Source: Chloroflexota bacterium (GTDB lineage: Bacteria; Chloroflexota; Dehalococcoidia; Lucifugimonadales; UBA3495). From it: a DNA stretch of 43,454 bases. The notes under the pieces were generated by a model. It worked only from the letters and a program-made list of their open reading frames with translations, was not told the origin of the DNA and made no database searches. The DNA is taken from assembly GCA_022568195.1 (NCBI GenBank), contig JADFFS010000011.1:1-43454 (forward strand), written 5' to 3'. Made by a program: the position numbers and the translations under genes. Below, one piece after another: positions 8,077 to 17,024 of this stretch (position 1 is the stretch's first letter; every line of letters starts with the position of its first letter).

Positions 8077-8502
8077 TCAGGTGCTCGCTTGGGCCGCGCG
8101 GTGGACGAAGATAATTCCGTCTCGGCCGACATACTTGTCCCGCATGTCGTGGAATTTCTTCAGCTTCTCCGGCTGCAGTTCCGTGCGCTTGTTGTCGTCA
8201 TCCAGGTAAGGATTGGGGAAATAACCCCGCAGCATAGTCTCCTCGTTGTCACCGGAGAAACGGACATAGTAAGAAAGGAGGTCGCCGTGGCTCTCCGCCT
8301 CGACGAACTGAATCCCGGTGACTTTGTCCAGCGGCACATGAAAGTGCCAGTTGTCCGCCTCCACCGTCAGATATCCTTCGCTGTACTCCGGCTCTTTTAT
8401 CCCTTTGGAGTTGTTTTCGCTGACCACGTTACCGCCACCGACGACCCACATCACCCTTTCATCCTTGGCTAGCTGTTGTATTAGCTCCAGTGCTATTTCC
8501 AC
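8077..8502 (-). CDS. Conserved small protein in the cobalamin locus, possibly HemS/ChuX-like fold
   Basis: The 141-residue protein has no signal peptide or membrane helix. Its centre reads GYLTVEADNWHFHVPLDKVTGIQFVEA and then YYVRFSG, FPNPYLDD and LKKFHDMRDKYVG. The alternating beta pattern, the W-H-F-H-V strand and the final F-x-x-M/L helix faintly resemble the heme-utilisation HemS/ChuX/HutX fold, but the resemblance is by eye and weak. It sits between cobN and cbtB under the same riboswitch, so a role in corrinoid or metal handling is plausible. Two GTG codons occur in tandem. The second (8500-8502) is preferred because AGGAGG lies 6 nt before it. Confidence 0.65.
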   Translation of the reverse strand: MEIALELIQQLAKDERVMWVVGGGNVVSENNSKGIKEPEYSEGYLTVEADNWHFHVPLDKVTGIQFVEAESHGDLLSYYVRFSGDNEETMLRGYFPNPYLDDDNKRTELQPEKLKKFHDMRDKYVGRDGIIFVHRAAQAST

Positions 8503-8630
8503 CACAGGCCTCCTGCCACCTGGGATCGAGAACTATCCCCCTCTTCCATACCCCTTACTATCAAGAAGGTTGGCGTGGTCAGTTTACTATTCTTTGGTCA
8601 CCGGCGTCAGCCCCAGCGATTTTTTAGCGA

Positions 8631-11600
8631 TCATGCTGGTCTACCTTCCTGGCGGGCTTCCAGGTCGGCTTCCAGTTGCAGGTAAAGCTCTTGCAATCGT
8701 TGCTTCATGTCGGGTGGCGGCTCTTCCCACATGCCCCGTTCGATGGCCTCCAACAGCCGCTCCACCACGCCCTTCAGCGCCCACGGGTTGCTTTCCTCAA
8801 AGAACCTGCGGGTTTCCGGGTCAAAGACGTAGCTTTCCGTTACGCTCTCGTACATCCAGTCTTCCACCACCTGGGCGGTGGCGTCGTAGCCGAACATGTA
8901 GTCTACGGTGGCGGCCAGCTCGAAGGCCCCCTTGTAACCGTGGCGCTTCATGGAGTCGATCCACTTGGGGTTGACCACCCGGCTGCGGAAGACCCGCCGG
9001 GCCTCGTCCTGAAGGTCCCTGACCCGGGGTCTGGAGGGGTCTGAGCTGTCCCCGAAGTACTCCCGGGGGTTGCGGCCGGTCAACGCTCGGACCGTGGCGA
9101 TCATCCCTCCGTGATACTGCATGTAATCGTCGCTGTCGAAGATGTCGTGCTCTCGAGTGTCCTGGTTTTTGGCGGCGACCACGATTTGCGCGAAGCGAAG
9201 GCGGAACTGCGGCCTGGCGTTGACGCCGTAGCCTTGTTGGGTGTAGGCGTAACCGCCCCAAGCCGTGTACACCTCGGCCAGGTCCTGCACTGTTTCCCAG
9301 TTGCGTTCTTCCAACACCCCTAAAATGCCGGCGCCGTAGGTCCCGGGCTTGCTGCCGAAGATACGGTAGAGAGACGCCGCCCGGTCCGGAGTCTCACCCT
9401 CTCCCTGGGTGGGCGAACTTTCCTGTTGGGCCAGGTCTTCTTGCAGGTGCTTGAGAATGTAGTTGTCTTCCACCGGTTCGTCCAGGGACGCCACCAGTTC
9501 CACTGCTTGGTCCAACAGGTTGATCAAGTTGGGGAAGGCATCCCGGAAGAACCCGCTTATACGGATAGTGACATCGATGCGCGGGTGGCCCAACTCGGCC
9601 ACGGGAATTGCTTCGATGCCCAGCACCCGGCGGCTCTCTTGCTGCCACACCGGCCTCACACCCATCAGGCTTAGAATCTGGGCAATGTCGTCGCCGTGGG
9701 TGCGCATGGCGGAAGTGCCCCATACAACCATGCCCACCATCTCTGGGTAGGCTCCTTCCTCCGCCAGATATTTTTCCAACAACGATTCGGCCAGGGCCTT
9801 ACCAGTTTCCCAGGCGGCTGGCGAGGGAATGGTCTTGGGGTCCACCGAGTAAAAATTACGCCCGGTGGGCAGAATGTTGGCCATTCCCCTTGTGGGCGCG
9901 CCGCTGGGGCCCGGCGGAACGAACCTACCCTCCAGGCCACGGAGAAGGTTGCCGATTTCATCGGGCGTCTGCAACAGGGCCGGATAAATGGTGCCGGCCA
10001 CATACTCCAGTACCCGCTGGGTCTGGGTGTCGGGTTGGCCCAATAACTCGGACACCACCGGACCTACCTGGTCGATTTGGAACCCCCGGCGCAGCAGCTC
10101 CCCGTAGGCCTGGCGGCAAAGCAACTCCAAGCGTTCCACAAGGTCGCCGTGAGTGCGTATAGGAGAGTCGGGGTCGACTTTCGTCAACACCGGCGATAGG
10201 TTGCCGTTCACCGACTGCCCCAGGTCGTCGATCAGGGTGGCGTAGTCCAGCCCCAGCGCCTCTGCCAGTGCCTTTCTCAGGCTGGGGACGCCGCCGATAT
10301 CCAAGCGGGTGAGGGCGCAAAGCATCCCGATCATCTGCTCGCCTTGGGGCGCCTCCCCCAAGATGTGCAGCCCGTCCTTGATCTGGGCGTCCTTGAGCTC
10401 GCACAGGTAGCCGTCGATCTCCAGGATAAACCGGCCGAAGTCGTCTGGCAGGCGGTCTATGCCCAGGTCCCGGTGCAACTCGGCGGCCTGGACGATCTCC
10501 CAGATCTGAGTCTCCAGCAACGGAAGCTTGCTGGGGTCCAGGGTCTGACACTGGTAGTGCTCGTCCATCAACTGCTCGATCCTGGCGATGTCCCCATAGC
10601 TGTCGGCCGTGGTCATTGCCGGGATGAGGTGGTCGACGATGGTGGCGTGGGCGCGGCGCTTGGCCTGGGCGCCTTCCCCGGGGTCGTTGATAATAAAGGG
10701 ATAGAACAGGGGCATGTCGGAAAGGGCGATCTCCGGGTAGCAAGAGGCGGAAAGACCTATGCCCTTGCCGGGCAGCCATTCCAGGGTGCCGTGCTTCCCC
10801 ATGTGAATCATGGCGTCGGCTTTGAACACGTCCCGGATCCAGCGATAGTAGGCGATGTAGTGGTGGGTCGGAGCCAAGTCCGGGCTGTGATACACAGCGA
10901 TGGGATGCTCGCCAAACCCCCGGGGCGGTTGCAGGCCCACGAAGATGTTGCCCAAGTCGATGCCAGCAATGGCCAAAGTGCCATTGGACCGGTAGACCTG
11001 TCCCGGGGGCTCACCCCAGGTCTCCCTCATCTCGTTGGCTCTCTGTTCGGGATAGCCCTCAAACCACCCAGCATATTGGCGATCCGAGACGTGGCCCACG
11101 GCCAGCTTTAGCTGCTCTTCGGTCAGGCTATCCCGGTCGTTGCTGCAGCGTTCGATTATGCGATGGACCAGGTCGTCGCCGCTCTCCGGTATGTCTTCCA
11201 CGCGGTACCCGGCATCCCGCAAGGCATGGAGCAGCCGGATCACCGAGGCTGGCGTGTCCAGCCCCACCGCGTTGCCGATGCGAGCGTCCTTGGTCGGGTA
11301 ATTGCTGAGGATGATGGCGACCCTCTTTTCGGCGTTGGGGGTGCGGCGCAGGTTGGCCCACTTGATAGCCAGGCGGGCCACCAGGTCCACTCGGTCTTCC
11401 CGGGCCACGTACCGCTGTAACCGGCCGGTCATCTTGGTGGCTGCCGGCGACGCGGATTCCTCTTTAAATGAAATAGGCACCGAGATAATCCGTCCGTCGA
11501 ACTCGGGCAGAGCCACGTTCATCGCTGTATCGATGGGTCCCAGACCCAGGGAGTTTTCCAGCCACTCCTCTTCAGTGCCGGTGCTGATGATCGCCTGAAT

Positions 11601-12521
11601 CATCGGCACGTCCAACTGGTCCAGATAGTTAACCGACCATCCGTCGGCGATGGTCGGCCCCTCGGTGCTCAGGTCGCTCATGGACATACCCATGGTGTTG
11701 ACGATGCACTGGACCCGGGGCTTGCCGTCGGGTCCCACCAAAAATTCCGTGAACGTGCGGTTGGCTTCGCCGTCGCCATCCGGGTTGTGCTTCAAACTGT
11801 AAGAGAAAAGGGGCAATACGTTGACGCCCAATTCCTCCATGCGGCGGATCAGGCTGTCCATGGCCTGCAGGTTGCCGCTCATCCAGTGCGCCCGGTAAAA
11901 AAGCAGGCCAATGCTGAGCTGCTCCGGCCGAAACCGTTGCTGGATAAAGTCTTCGACCTCGGTGCCGTCGGGGAAATCCGGATGATAAATCCCTTCCCAC
12001 GGCAGGTGGCTGGGCGCTTCATGGCCGTAGTCGCTGCCCAGGTAGGCGTCGCTGAGGAACAGGAACAGGTTGCGGAAGTTCTGCACGCCGCCGCGTATCA
12101 GGTAATTGAAGACGGTGTCAACCTCCACCGGAGGTACCGAGCAAGCGGTAATCAGGTCCTCGTCCCACTCTTGGTGGCCCGGCAGAGCGATTAGGGGCAC
12201 TCTTCGAGACCGGCAGGCTTCAATTACGGAGGAGAAATCCTCCGACAGTGCCCGTTTGCCGCCCAGCAAGCGAAGCACAACGACATCTGCTTGATGCACC
12301 GCTGCCATCAGGTCTTTGCTGGCCTGAGAACCGGGCTGAGACGAATCCTGATATACCGGGTTGAAGGCCATGACGTGGGGAAAATCTGGGGGCAAATCCT
12401 CCAAGGCCCGGCCGGCGGTAAGAATGTCGGTATCCGCCGTGGTGACGAACACGATGGTCTTTCCGGCGGTGGTGCTCCTGGTGTCGCTAGCACCCGCGGT
12501 GGCGTCGGCATCAAGTGCCAT
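8631..12521 (-). CDS. cobN: Cobaltochelatase large subunit CobN
   Basis: This is the porphyrin/corrin-binding catalytic subunit (BchH/CobN superfamily), 1296 residues, the usual length for CobN. Together with an ATPase it inserts Co(II) into hydrogenobyrinic acid a,c-diamide. Family hallmarks are MIHMGKHGTLEWLPGK near the middle, GNIFVGLQPPRGFGE before it, and the C-terminal blocks GYGVNARPQFRLRFAQ and KRHGYKGAFELAATVDYMFGYDA. The frame opens at 12557, but the ATG at 12519-12521 has GGAGGTGA just upstream and overlaps the stop of cbiE by 11 nt, so it is taken as the coupled start. No CobS/CobT genes are present. The fused ChlID protein is the likely motor. Confidence 0.95.
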   Translation of the reverse strand: MALDADATAGASDTRSTTAGKTIVFVTTADTDILTAGRALEDLPPDFPHVMAFNPVYQDSSQPGSQASKDLMAAVHQADVVVLRLLGGKRALSEDFSSVIEACRSRRVPLIALPGHQEWDEDLITACSVPPVEVDTVFNYLIRGGVQNFRNLFLFLSDAYLGSDYGHEAPSHLPWEGIYHPDFPDGTEVEDFIQQRFRPEQLSIGLLFYRAHWMSGNLQAMDSLIRRMEELGVNVLPLFSYSLKHNPDGDGEANRTFTEFLVGPDGKPRVQCIVNTMGMSMSDLSTEGPTIADGWSVNYLDQLDVPMIQAIISTGTEEEWLENSLGLGPIDTAMNVALPEFDGRIISVPISFKEESASPAATKMTGRLQRYVAREDRVDLVARLAIKWANLRRTPNAEKRVAIILSNYPTKDARIGNAVGLDTPASVIRLLHALRDAGYRVEDIPESGDDLVHRIIERCSNDRDSLTEEQLKLAVGHVSDRQYAGWFEGYPEQRANEMRETWGEPPGQVYRSNGTLAIAGIDLGNIFVGLQPPRGFGEHPIAVYHSPDLAPTHHYIAYYRWIRDVFKADAMIHMGKHGTLEWLPGKGIGLSASCYPEIALSDMPLFYPFIINDPGEGAQAKRRAHATIVDHLIPAMTTADSYGDIARIEQLMDEHYQCQTLDPSKLPLLETQIWEIVQAAELHRDLGIDRLPDDFGRFILEIDGYLCELKDAQIKDGLHILGEAPQGEQMIGMLCALTRLDIGGVPSLRKALAEALGLDYATLIDDLGQSVNGNLSPVLTKVDPDSPIRTHGDLVERLELLCRQAYGELLRRGFQIDQVGPVVSELLGQPDTQTQRVLEYVAGTIYPALLQTPDEIGNLLRGLEGRFVPPGPSGAPTRGMANILPTGRNFYSVDPKTIPSPAAWETGKALAESLLEKYLAEEGAYPEMVGMVVWGTSAMRTHGDDIAQILSLMGVRPVWQQESRRVLGIEAIPVAELGHPRIDVTIRISGFFRDAFPNLINLLDQAVELVASLDEPVEDNYILKHLQEDLAQQESSPTQGEGETPDRAASLYRIFGSKPGTYGAGILGVLEERNWETVQDLAEVYTAWGGYAYTQQGYGVNARPQFRLRFAQIVVAAKNQDTREHDIFDSDDYMQYHGGMIATVRALTGRNPREYFGDSSDPSRPRVRDLQDEARRVFRSRVVNPKWIDSMKRHGYKGAFELAATVDYMFGYDATAQVVEDWMYESVTESYVFDPETRRFFEESNPWALKGVVERLLEAIERGMWEEPPPDMKQRLQELYLQLEADLEARQEGRPA

Positions 12522-13209
12522 GCTGGTCACCTCCGCTGTCGGCACTGCCCTCGGCACTTCTAGGAAGGACCATAATGGACAGGTCGCTGAACTCTTGGGT
12601 CAGCCCCCGGCATTCTTCCAGGCTGCCGCTCCACGCTTGCTCGCCGTCCAGGGTTAGCCTTTGGAAAATCGTGATGGTCCGCTGGCCGGGTATTCCTTGA
12701 TCTATCAAGTGCCCGGCGATGGCGGCGGGCATCAGGTCGAAGGGGCGAGGCAACAGTATAATGTGGCGCCGGTCCTCTTCCAGGTAGTGCACCAACTCTT
12801 CAAGCTCGGACGACGACTCCTTGCGTTGGTGTAGAGTGATGAACACAACGTCTTCCAGGGAGATTTCTGACCTGGCGCAAGCGATCTGCACCGAACTGAT
12901 GCCGGGAATCAGCTCCACGTGGTCGACCCGGCGGCGGACCCGGGCCAGCAACTCCCGGGCAGAGACGTTCAAGTCGCCCCAGCAGCACACCACGCAGGAG
13001 CGGCCCAAGGCCACCTGTGCAGTGGCGTACTCCAGTACATCTTCCTGGTCCCGGTAGCTCATGGGCTTGACCTCGGCGTGCTCCAACCAGGGTTGGACGA
13101 CGTCCAGAACGGTCTTGAACCCCACCACCAGATCGGCCTTCTGGAGCGCCTCTCGGCCTTTTATGGTCAGATAGAGGGCATCGCCGGGGCCCACCGCGAC
13201 CACGGTCAT
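12511..13209 (-). CDS. cbiE: Precorrin-6Y C5,15-methyltransferase subunit CbiE-like
   Basis: From the ATG at 13207-13209 (AAGGAAGG at 8 nt) the protein has 232 residues. It starts MTVVAVGPGDALYLT, the SAM-binding start of corrin/porphyrin methyltransferases. PGISSVQIACAR at about 102-113, followed by LEDVVFITLHQR, is typical of CbiE, the C5 methylating half of CobL. The usual G-D-P loop reads CWGDLNVSARE, a variant. No CbiT (C15/decarboxylase) partner lies next to it. The first gene after the cobalamin riboswitch, it is translationally coupled to cobN. Other corrin methyltransferases are a less likely alternative. Confidence 0.82.
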   Translation of the reverse strand: MTVVAVGPGDALYLTIKGREALQKADLVVGFKTVLDVVQPWLEHAEVKPMSYRDQEDVLEYATAQVALGRSCVVCCWGDLNVSARELLARVRRRVDHVELIPGISSVQIACARSEISLEDVVFITLHQRKESSSELEELVHYLEEDRRHIILLPRPFDLMPAAIAGHLIDQGIPGQRTITIFQRLTLDGEQAWSGSLEECRGLTQEFSDLSIMVLPRSAEGSADSGGDQHGT

Positions 13210-13282
13210 GGAAAGCCCTTCCTTAGCTGAAGCCATGGGGACCTTGGTTTCTCTGCTTGGTAGCTGCCTGTGGCATAGATAT

Positions 13283-13314
13283 AAAAAAACCCCCGGCTCT
13301 ACTCGTGCCAGGGG
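13283..13314 (-). terminator. Intrinsic terminator of the cobalamin riboswitch
   Basis: On the minus strand CCCCTGGC (13307-13314) pairs with GCCGGGGG (13290-13297), one G·U included, and is followed by seven T residues (13283-13289). It lies between the aptamer and the cbiE start and is the expression platform. The segment 13296-13304 is also complementary to 13393-13401, giving an exclusive antiterminator. Confidence 0.88.
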
Positions 13315-13392
13315 CAAATGCTGTTCGTACTGGATGTGTGGCAACCGCCCGGATTTCGGGGAGGTCCCACAGGACCCTTTCTGTATGGCGCA

Positions 13393-13640
13393 GAGTAGAG
13401 CTCCACCAACCCGGGCAGGTTTCCTGGCTTGCGGTTGGTTAGCCGGCCCACTGTCTGGTCACCCTCAGTATATCCGAGTGAAGGCGAAGACTTTAAGCCG
13501 GGAACCACCCCGCACACAGTGGCGCAACCGCGGCGGATTCGCACCGCCTTCCCCTTTTTACCTGTGTGGTGCCTCGGGCGGGCCGGTCAGTTGTAAAGGT
13601 TACCGGCACCCTTCGGATAACGATTCCGTAAGCCGCCGGT
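13393..13640 (-). ncRNA. Cobalamin (AdoCbl) riboswitch
   Basis: The minus-strand leader shows the conserved core of class I cobalamin riboswitches. GGGTGCCGG is near 13602-13610 and GGGGAAGGCGGTGCGAATCC lies upstream of the middle. GCCACTGTG lies near the centre, and the B12 box GCAAGCCAGGAAACCTGCC is at 13414-13432. The aptamer is followed by a 9-nt antiterminator strand (13393-13401) and an intrinsic terminator. Bound cobalamin should favour termination and shut off the cbiE-cobN-cbtBA-chlID genes. The RNA start fits the promoter at 13648-13676. Confidence 0.94.
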
Positions 13641-13647
13641 GGGACTC

Positions 13648-13676
13648 ACTTTAACCTGGCCTCAGAGGGTTGTCAA
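13648..13676 (-). promoter_or_regulatory. Promoter of the cobalamin locus
   Basis: The minus strand has a perfect TTGACA (13671-13676), a 17-nt spacer and TAAAGT (13648-13653, 4/6 match). Transcription would begin near 13641, directly at the 5' side of the riboswitch. Confidence 0.65.
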
Positions 13677-13762
13677 CCGGAGTGAAGAGGGGTCGCCAGT
13701 GTCTTTTGCCGACGTGTTTCGCCAAGGTCTTTCGATCATTAAGACCAGCCAACCGTTTTCCG

Positions 13763-13793
13763 TTTACACTGCGCGGCGCAGTGGTAGGATAAT
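13763..13793 (+). promoter_or_regulatory. Candidate promoter with a 17-bp palindrome in its spacer
   Basis: TTTACA (13763-13768) is followed by TAGGAT at a 16-nt spacing (13785-13790) or GATAAT at a 19-nt spacing (13788-13793). A perfect dyad, CACTGCGC-G-GCGCAGTG (13767-13783), fills the spacer. A dyad in a 19-nt spacer is the arrangement of MerR-family promoters, but it could also be a repressor operator. It would add a second start upstream of rpsL. Confidence 0.45.
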
Positions 13794-13863
13794 CGCGTTT
13801 AAGAAGGGTAATCGCCGAACCGTGGTGAATGCTAGGAAAGCCGGGGCAATTGGGCATTTTTGG

Positions 13864-13892
13864 TTGACAATCTGAGTCACGGTTGATAGAGT
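13864..13892 (+). promoter_or_regulatory. Main sigma-70 promoter of the str operon
   Basis: Perfect TTGACA (13864-13869), 17-nt spacer, TAGAGT (13887-13892). Transcription would start about 30 nt before the rpsL ATG and could serve the whole ribosomal run, since no strong terminator is seen before 35035. Confidence 0.75.
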
Positions 13893-13929
13893 AATGAATC
13901 GCTGTCTAATTGAATAGCGGGGTTTTCGT

Positions 13930-14352
13930 ATGCCTACGGTTAACCAGCTTGTCAGAAAGGGTCGCCGGCCGGTCCGCAAAAAGACCAAGGCCCCGGCTCT
14001 GCATTGGGTACAGAACTCGCTGAAGAACCGAACCAGGTATGGGCCCGGGTGTCCCCAAAGGCGGGGTGTCTGCATCCAGGTGCGGACCATGACGCCCAAA
14101 AAGCCCAACTCGGCGCTACGAAAAGTCGCGCGTGTTCGTTTGACCAACGGAGTAGAAATCACCGCCTACATCGGCGGAGAGGGTCACAACCTGCAAGAGC
14201 ACTCGGTGGTGATGGTGCGAGGTGGCCGGGTCAAGGACTTACCGGGGGTTCGCTACCACGTGATCCGCGGCGCCCTAGACTGCGAAGGGGTGCAGGAACG
14301 GCGACGGGGGCGCAGCAAGTACGGGGCCGTCCGGCCCCGCACCGACCGCTAG
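13930..14352 (+). CDS. rpsL: 30S ribosomal protein S12
   Basis: S12 (140 residues) lines the decoding centre of the small subunit. [12 protein letters not shown] opens the protein, [13 protein letters not shown] contains the lysine that is mutated in streptomycin resistance (wild-type Lys here), and [19 protein letters not shown] holds the second resistance lysine, also wild type. The loop after KAPAL is long, as in Bacillus-type S12. It is the first gene of the str operon, preceded by a good promoter. The Shine-Dalgarno is weak (GCGGGG). Confidence 0.97.
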   Translation: MPTVNQLVRKGRRPVRKKTKAPALHWVQNSLKNRTRYGPGCPQRRGVCIQVRTMTPKKPNSALRKVARVRLTNGVEITAYIGGEGHNLQEHSVVMVRGGRVKDLPGVRYHVIRGALDCEGVQERRRGRSKYGAVRPRTDR

Positions 14353-14418
14353 ACCTGCCACCACCGTCTTCAGCCTCTCTCGTGCCTTATCTGTATTGAG
14401 CGTAAGGTAGGTTAGCCT

Positions 14419-14889
14419 ATGTCCAGAAGAAGAAGCGCAGAACGCAGGATCCTTCCACCGGATCCAGCCTATAATAACGTGGAACTCTCCAAATTCATCA
14501 ACTGTGTGATGCAAAAGGGCAAGAAAACGACTGCTCAGCGCATTATCTATAGTGCTTTCGACATCATCAGGGAAGAAGCTAACCGGGAACCCCTGGAAGT
14601 ATTCCAGCAGGCGATGAGAAACGCCACGCCTGCAGTGGAGGTGCGCCCCAAACGGGTTGGCGGCGCCACCTATCAGATCCCCACCGAGCTTCGGCCGGTC
14701 CGCAGCGAGGCCTTGGCCATACGCTGGCTGATACGGGGCGCCCGGTCGCGGAAGGGCATACCCATGCGGCGGGGCCTGGCCAACGAACTGATGGAGGCTT
14801 CCCGTGGTGAAGGTAGCGCTGTGCGCCGGAAAGAAGAATTACACCGCATGGCAGAGGCCAACCGGGCCTTTGTACACTTTAGAAGGTAG
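14419..14889 (+). CDS. rpsG: 30S ribosomal protein S7
   Basis: S7 (156 residues) nucleates assembly of the 30S head by binding the 3' domain of 16S rRNA. It has the usual R-R-R-x-A-E-x-R start, the helix KFINCVMQKGKKTTAQRIIY, and the block EVRPKRVGGATYQIPTE. The end RRKEELHRMAEANRAFVHFRR is the normal short form. AAGGTAGG precedes the ATG. It lies 66 nt after rpsL. Confidence 0.97.
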   Translation: MSRRRSAERRILPPDPAYNNVELSKFINCVMQKGKKTTAQRIIYSAFDIIREEANREPLEVFQQAMRNATPAVEVRPKRVGGATYQIPTELRPVRSEALAIRWLIRGARSRKGIPMRRGLANELMEASRGEGSAVRRKEELHRMAEANRAFVHFRR

Positions 14890-14921
14890 GAACCGATAGG
14901 TGCCTAAGCTGGCACACAGTT

Positions 14922-17024
14922 ATGGACGGCAGTTTTCCAATCAGCAATATTCGAAATATCGGCTTCATCGCCCATATCGATGCCGGTAAGACCACCGTTA
15001 CCGAACGGGTCCTATTTGTTACCGGGCGGATTCACCGGGTTGGAGAGGTAGACGAGGGGACCACGGCTATGGACTGGATGCCCCAAGAGCGAGAGCGGGG
15101 TATCACCATTACAGCCGCTGCCACTACTACAGAGTGGCACGAACACCGTCTCAACATCATCGATACCCCCGGACACGTGGATTTTACCGCCGAGGTTGAG
15201 CGCAGCCTACGCGTGTTGGACGGCGGAATTGTCGTATTAGACGCCGTCGCTGGAGTCCAGTCCCAGTCCGAAACGGTATGGCGCCAAGCCGACACCTACA
15301 GCGTCCCCCGGATCTGCTTCGTCAACAAAATGGACCGGGTGGGGGCCAGTTACGAGAGGACCATCGAGTCCGTCCGGCGCCGGCTGGGAGCCAATCCGGT
15401 GGCAGTCCAACTGCCTCTGGGGGAGGAGGACGGCTTCCACGGGATGGTCGATCTGCTCACCGGCGACGCTTGGGTCTATTCCAACGGGAGTCAAAACGGT
15501 AACGGGCACCGCAACAGCCTGGATGACAGCACCCCGGAAAAGGTGGACATTCCTCCGGAATATCAAGACGCTTACCAGAGATACCGCCAGGCCATGATCG
15601 AGAAGATCGTGGAAACCGATGACGGTCTGCTGATCCGCTATCTGGAGGGTGAGGAACTGGGCGCAGAGGACCTGTGTCGGGCTTTGCGCCGGGCCACCAT
15701 CCAACGCACCCTGGTGCCCGTCCTGTGCGGCAGCGCAATCAGCAGCAAAGGGATACATCCCCTGCTGGACGCCGTTGTGGCCCTTCTGCCTTCCCCGAAG
15801 GACATCCCCCCCGTGGAAGGTATCGACCCCAAGACCGGGGAGACCCTGATTCGCTACTCTGACGAGAATGGCCCTCTGTCGGCCCTGGCCTTTAAAGTGG
15901 CCACCGACCCTTACGTGGGGCGCTTGGTGTTCCTGCGAGTCTACTCCGGGAAGATCCAGAGCGGCGAGTCGGTTATCAATGTAACCAAGGGAAAACGGGA
16001 GCGCATGGGGCGGCTGCTGCAAATGCACGCCAACCACCGCGAGGAAATGGACTCCATCAGCGCCGGCAACATCTGCGCGGTTGTGGGACTGAAAAACACC
16101 TTCACCGGCGATACCATCTGCACCGACCACCAGCCGGTGATTCTGGAGCCTCCCCATTTCCCAGAGCCCGTGGTATCGGTGGCCATCGAGCCCATGACCC
16201 GGGCCGATCAAGACCGGTTGACCACGGCGCTGCGCAAGCTGTCCGACGAAGACCCCACTTTCTTGGTCAAGTACGACGATGAGACCGGGCAGACTATTAT
16301 GTCCGGTATGGGAGAGTTGCATCTTGAGGTTTTGGTAGACCGGATGAAGCGGGAGTTCGACGTCGAGGCCAGCGTTGGAAAGCCGCGGGTATCTTACCGG
16401 GAGACCATCACCCAACCGGTGCGGATCGAGGGGCGGTACGTACGCCAGACCGGAGGCCACGGCCAGTACGGACACATTTGGCTGGAGCTGGAGCCTTTGG
16501 AGCGTGGTGCCGGAATCTCCTTTGAGAACGCCATCGTCGGAGGCGCGATTCCCAGGCAGTACATCTCCGCAGTGGAAAAAGGGGTTCGCGAGGCGCTGGG
16601 AAATGGGCCCCTGGGTGGCTATCCCTTGGTCGACATGAAAGTCACCTTGGTGGATGGCAGCTACCATGCTACCGATTCATCGGAGATTGCCTTCCGCAGC
16701 GCCGGCATGATTGCGATCCGCGAGGGCGTGCGCAAGGGCAAACCCGTATTGCTGGAGCCCATCGTTGACTTGGTAGTAGTAACCCCCGGCGAGTTTCTCA
16801 GCGATGTGCTGGGCGACCTGGGTACCCGGCGCGCACAAATACGAAACATCGAAGGTGAAGGGGAGATTCAGGAATTACGTGCCCTGTTGCCTCTGGGTGA
16901 AACCTTCGCTTATACCACCGCCCTGCGGTCGATGTCCCGGGGGAGAGCGACATTTACCATGGAGTTTCGCCACTACCAACCGGTTACGGAGAACATATTG
17001 GGACTGGTTGGCAAAACTTTCTAA
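14922..17024 (+). CDS. fusA: Elongation factor G
   Basis: EF-G (700 residues) is the GTPase that drives ribosomal translocation. The P-loop AHIDAGKTT is at 17-25, the switch II DTPGHVDF at 81-88 and NKMD at 135-138. Domain IV includes SYRETIT and RQTGGHGQYGH, and the protein ends with domain V. The length is standard. The ATG at 14922 has no obvious Shine-Dalgarno, so it may depend on coupling with rpsG 32 nt upstream. tuf, which often follows fusA, is absent, and rpsJ comes next. Confidence 0.97.
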   Translation: MDGSFPISNIRNIGFIAHIDAGKTTVTERVLFVTGRIHRVGEVDEGTTAMDWMPQERERGITITAAATTTEWHEHRLNIIDTPGHVDFTAEVERSLRVLDGGIVVLDAVAGVQSQSETVWRQADTYSVPRICFVNKMDRVGASYERTIESVRRRLGANPVAVQLPLGEEDGFHGMVDLLTGDAWVYSNGSQNGNGHRNSLDDSTPEKVDIPPEYQDAYQRYRQAMIEKIVETDDGLLIRYLEGEELGAEDLCRALRRATIQRTLVPVLCGSAISSKGIHPLLDAVVALLPSPKDIPPVEGIDPKTGETLIRYSDENGPLSALAFKVATDPYVGRLVFLRVYSGKIQSGESVINVTKGKRERMGRLLQMHANHREEMDSISAGNICAVVGLKNTFTGDTICTDHQPVILEPPHFPEPVVSVAIEPMTRADQDRLTTALRKLSDEDPTFLVKYDDETGQTIMSGMGELHLEVLVDRMKREFDVEASVGKPRVSYRETITQPVRIEGRYVRQTGGHGQYGHIWLELEPLERGAGISFENAIVGGAIPRQYISAVEKGVREALGNGPLGGYPLVDMKVTLVDGSYHATDSSEIAFRSAGMIAIREGVRKGKPVLLEPIVDLVVVTPGEFLSDVLGDLGTRRAQIRNIEGEGEIQELRALLPLGETFAYTTALRSMSRGRATFTMEFRHYQPVTENILGLVGKTF

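Noticed and set aside
13639-13875. 78-codon plus-strand open frame before rpsL
   Set aside because: It spans both divergent promoters and the palindrome, and its product has no recognisable features.
15237-16667. 476-codon open frame antisense to fusA
   Set aside because: It lies wholly within the intact EF-G gene. Its composition reflects antisense reading of a GC-rich coding sequence.
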